10,092 bases of DNA from Bordetella parapertussis (GTDB lineage Bacteria > Pseudomonadota > Gammaproteobacteria > Burkholderiales > Burkholderiaceae_B). The position numbers and the translations under genes were made by a program. Position 1 is the stretch's first letter; the number at the start of each line of letters is the position of its first letter. The notes under the pieces are model-generated. The model saw only the letters and a list, made by a program, of their open reading frames with translations. It was not told where the DNA came from and did no database searches. Positions 7,852 through 10,092 of this stretch are shown in pieces. The DNA lies in NCBI GenBank assembly GCA_945882005.1, contig CAMCWG010000085.1:1-10092 (forward strand). The letters are read 5' to 3'.

Positions 7852-9747
7852 TCAGTACAACCCACCAATCTTGTGCTTTGCAACAAAGTGCCCCTCACCC
7901 ACCTGAACCAGCGGTGCGACGACGGGAAGATCGTTCAGTGCTCTCGCGGGACTCGGGATTTCCGAGATCTCTAAGTTGTGTGTGCGGCGCATTGTCGGGT
8001 CTGCAATGGGCACGGCGGCCATTAACTTACGGGTATAGGGATGCTGAGGATTTTCAAATATCGCACTGCGCGGACCGAGCTCCACAATCTGCCCCAGATA
8101 CATGACCGCCACGCGATGGCTCACGCGCTCAACGACAGCCATATCGTGCGAAATGAACAAATAAGAAATGCCGAGATCGTCCTGCAGATCGATTAACAAA
8201 TTAACGATCTGCGCACGTATAGAAACATCTAATGCTGACACCGCCTCATCCGCAATGAGGACTTTCGGGTTAACCGAGAGGGCGCGGGCGATACAAATAC
8301 GCTGTCTTTGCCCACCGGAGAACTCGTGGGGCCAACGATTAATTGTTGCGGGATCTAAGCCGACCCTCTCCATTAATTCGGCTACACGGCGATCCGCCTC
8401 GGCACCTTGCGCAATGCCCTGAATTATCAAAGGCTCTTTGATGCATTCACCAATCCGCATGCGCGGATTCAAGGAGGCAAACGGATCTTGAAAGACAAAC
8501 TGGACATTACGGCGAAGTTCACGCAAAGACTGGGAGCTCGACTGGACGATGGGCTTGCCAGCGAAAAGGATTTGTCCGGAAGCAATCTTTGTCAGACTCA
8601 TCAAGGAGCGCCCAGTAGTCGTCTTGCCACAACCAGACTCACCTACGAGGGATAAGGTCTCCCCTTCATGCAAATCGAAACTCACATGCTCAACGGCATG
8701 TACGCGCTTGACCACGCGCGAGAAAATACCACCCCGAATATCAAAACGCGTGACAAGGTCGTTCACGCTCAAAATGACAGGGCTCGTGTGTACGCCGTCG
8801 GCCGAACGCTCACTGTGTTTGACGTGCCGCGTCTCGGGTCGCGCACGGTCCGCGTCGCCTTCTTGCAAGGGAAGATCAAAACGCATCGGCTCGTGTGTCC
8901 CACGCATAGAACCTAGTTTAGGCACGGCAGCCAACAGCGTTCTTGTGTACAAGTGCTTAGGTTGCGCAAATAAGCCATACACATCATTTTGCTCAACCAC
9001 CTTACCGTGGCGCATCACCATGACCCGGTCTGCGACCTCGGCTACGACACCCATATCGTGGGTAATAAAAATGACGCCCATGTCCATCTCTTTTTGAAGA
9101 GATTGGATGAGTTGCAAAATTTGCGCTTGTATCGTGACATCGAGTGCGGTCGTTGGCTCATCCGCAATTAATACGGAAGGCTTGCAAGACAGTGCCATCG
9201 CGATCATGACCCGTTGCCGCATCCCACCAGATAACTCATGCGGGTAACGTCCTATCATGGCTCTCGCGTCTGGTATGCGCACTTGATCCAGAATACGAAT
9301 AGCCGTTGCCGTTGCCGACGAGAGATCACCCGGCTGGTGCAACATAATCGCTTCGGTCAGTTGGGATCCGACCGTGAAAACTGGATTGAGCGATGTCATC
9401 GGCTCTTGAAAGATCATGCTCAGATCCGCGCCGCGCAGTGTACGCATCGTTTCTTCGGGAGCATGACGCAAGTCCACCGACTGGCCACTGGCGCGGTGGA
9501 GTTGCATGGATCCTTCTGTAATTGTGCCGCCACCATACTCAACCAACCGCATCAGGGCGAGAGAGGTGACGGATTTGCCCGAACCGGACTCACCCACAAT
9601 AGCCAGTGTTTCGCCTCGATCGAGATATAAATCTAAAGACTGGACAGCACGTACCGTCCCTGCGCCTGCACCAAAGGTAACGGACAAACCTTTAACATCG
9701 AGCACACGGCTACCTGAGTTTCCTACGCGTGGATTTGAAGCTGTCAT
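7852..9747 (-). CDS. Dual-domain ABC transporter ATP-binding protein of dipeptide/oligopeptide type
   Basis: Two complete nucleotide-binding domains in one chain, as in fused DppD-DppF or GsiA-type ATPases, which power peptide import at the inner membrane. Counting from a TTG six bases upstream (subtract 2 for the chosen start), domain 1 has Walker A GESGSGKS (54-61), Q-loop Q116, signature LSGGMRQR (174-181), Walker B VLIADEP (194-200) and H-loop H232. A hydrophilic linker (about 285-325) leads to domain 2: Walker A GESGCGKT (371-378), Q422, signature FSGGQRQR (478-485), Walker B VLIADEAV (498-505), H-loop H536. Both sites look catalytically complete. [12 protein letters not shown] (267-278) and [12 protein letters not shown] (571-582) are the C-terminal extensions typical of peptide/nickel ABC ATPases. 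I chose ATG at 9747 because AGAGG (plus 9756-9760) is 8 bases upstream of it but only 2 from the TTG at 9753. That start lies three bases after the permease stop, indicating coupled translation. Product length is then 631 residues. Confidence 0.95.
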   Translation of the reverse strand: MTASNPRVGNSGSRVLDVKGLSVTFGAGAGTVRAVQSLDLYLDRGETLAIVGESGSGKSVTSLALMRLVEYGGGTITEGSMQLHRASGQSVDLRHAPEETMRTLRGADLSMIFQEPMTSLNPVFTVGSQLTEAIMLHQPGDLSSATATAIRILDQVRIPDARAMIGRYPHELSGGMRQRVMIAMALSCKPSVLIADEPTTALDVTIQAQILQLIQSLQKEMDMGVIFITHDMGVVAEVADRVMVMRHGKVVEQNDVYGLFAQPKHLYTRTLLAAVPKLGSMRGTHEPMRFDLPLQEGDADRARPETRHVKHSERSADGVHTSPVILSVNDLVTRFDIRGGIFSRVVKRVHAVEHVSFDLHEGETLSLVGESGCGKTTTGRSLMSLTKIASGQILFAGKPIVQSSSQSLRELRRNVQFVFQDPFASLNPRMRIGECIKEPLIIQGIAQGAEADRRVAELMERVGLDPATINRWPHEFSGGQRQRICIARALSVNPKVLIADEAVSALDVSIRAQIVNLLIDLQDDLGISYLFISHDMAVVERVSHRVAVMYLGQIVELGPRSAIFENPQHPYTRKLMAAVPIADPTMRRTHNLEISEIPSPARALNDLPVVAPLVQVGEGHFVAKHKIGGLY

Positions 9748-9749
9748 AT

Positions 9750-10092
9750 TCAAAGCCTCTTGGCCATACGGGGATCGATCGCATCGCGAAGCCCATCACC
9801 TAGCATATTGATCGAAAGAATGGTGATCGACAGAAATACCGCTGGGAACGCAATCATATGGGGCTTAATCTGCCAAAGCGCACGGCCTTCCGCCATGATG
9901 TTGCCCCAGGATGGAATGGAGGGTGGCACGCCCGCACCAATAAAAGACAAACTTGCTTCAGCAAGAATTGCAAGACCACAGATGTAGGTTGTTTGCACCG
10001 TGAGCGCTGCGATCGTATTGGGAAAAATATGCTTGAACACCACGCGTACGGGTGAGGCGCCTGCAGCAATCGCCGCTTCAACATAGGGCTGC
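9750..10092 (-). CDS. ABC transporter permease, DppC/OppC type, C-terminal part
   Basis: The gene enters from the right edge; the last 113 codons and stop TGA (9752-9750) are visible. The fragment begins [20 protein letters not shown] and continues [11 protein letters not shown]. This is the EAA loop (conserved EAA, then G, then H-I-x-P-N) that docks on the ATPase in binding-protein-dependent importers. Two hydrophobic segments follow, around [20 protein letters not shown] and [18 protein letters not shown]. Between them is the [22 protein letters not shown] region, typical of DppC/OppC/GsiD permeases, and the end [16 protein letters not shown] is the classic family terminus. It forms half of the membrane channel; the DppB/OppB-type partner is expected further right, outside the window. 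A GTG at 10043 is internal, not a start, because the open frame and the EAA motif continue upstream of it. Confidence 0.93.
   Translation of the reverse strand, partial: QPYVEAAIAAGASPVRVVFKHIFPNTIAALTVQTTYICGLAILAEASLSFIGAGVPPSIPSWGNIMAEGRALWQIKPHMIAFPAVFLSITILSINMLGDGLRDAIDPRMAKRL
9756..9760 (-). promoter_or_regulatory. Ribosome binding site that decides the ATPase start
   Basis: The minus strand reads AGAGG followed by eight bases and ATG (9747-9745). The alternative TTG (9753-9751), which overlaps the permease TGA, would be only two bases from the same site. The spacing favours ATG at 9747. The site lies inside the last codons of the permease gene, fitting translational coupling. Confidence 0.6.

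Noticed and set aside
8549..9097. 182-codon open frame on the plus strand
   Set aside because: It lies wholly antisense to the dual ATPase gene, whose motifs are unmistakable. The product resembles nothing known and has no clear ribosome site.
9748..9753. TTG at 9753 as the ATPase start
   Set aside because: The ribosome site would be only 2 bases away; the ATG at 9747 has a normal 8-base spacing.
9750..10043. Permease fragment as a complete 97-residue gene starting at GTG 10043
   Set aside because: The frame stays open to the window edge and the conserved EAA loop spans the supposed start, so this is the tail of a longer gene.

Overview
The window looks like an accessory catabolic and transport region of a betaproteobacterium, most likely of the order Burkholderiales. 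The main reason is that it carries two Bug-type (TctC-like) periplasmic binding proteins with no TctA or TctB membrane partner in view; orphan Bug genes of this sort are greatly expanded in Alcaligenaceae, Comamonadaceae and Burkholderiaceae. Base composition looks moderate by eye, lower than in many high-GC members of that order, so genus is left open.

Left part (1-3009): the 3' end of a Bug-type binding protein gene is followed after 51 bp by a complete amidohydrolase-3 (D-aminoacylase-like) gene on the same strand. A second complete Bug gene points towards them from the other strand, and an imperfect palindrome at the convergent ends could stop transcription from both sides.

Middle (3010-4689): a 103 bp gap separates the second Bug gene from a divergent AMP-dependent acyl-CoA synthetase-like gene. 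That ligase is broken. Its core motifs are in one frame, while its C-terminal catalytic-lysine motif is in the frame one base back, so one base appears to be missing between about 4453 and 4500. As read, the uninterrupted frame runs into an arginine-rich nonsense tail to 4753.

Right part (4658-10092): a tightly packed minus-strand operon, read from right to left, encodes a DppC/OppC-type permease (partial, running off the window), a double-domain ATPase, a family 5 solute-binding protein, and an M81 (MlrC-like) metallopeptidase as the last gene. Spacings are a few bases, about 24 bp and 32 bp. This is a peptide importer with its own intracellular peptidase. The last gene overlaps the restored ligase end by 32 bp, tail to tail.

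Taken together, the genes suggest uptake and breakdown of peptides or N-acylated amino acids, possibly containing D-residues: ABC import, M81 cleavage, deacylation by the amidohydrolase and, before the frameshift, CoA activation of a released acid. The link between the right-hand operon and the left-hand genes is inference from proximity only. I saw no RNA genes, insertion sequences, CRISPR arrays, regulators or gene-free stretch longer than 300 bases.
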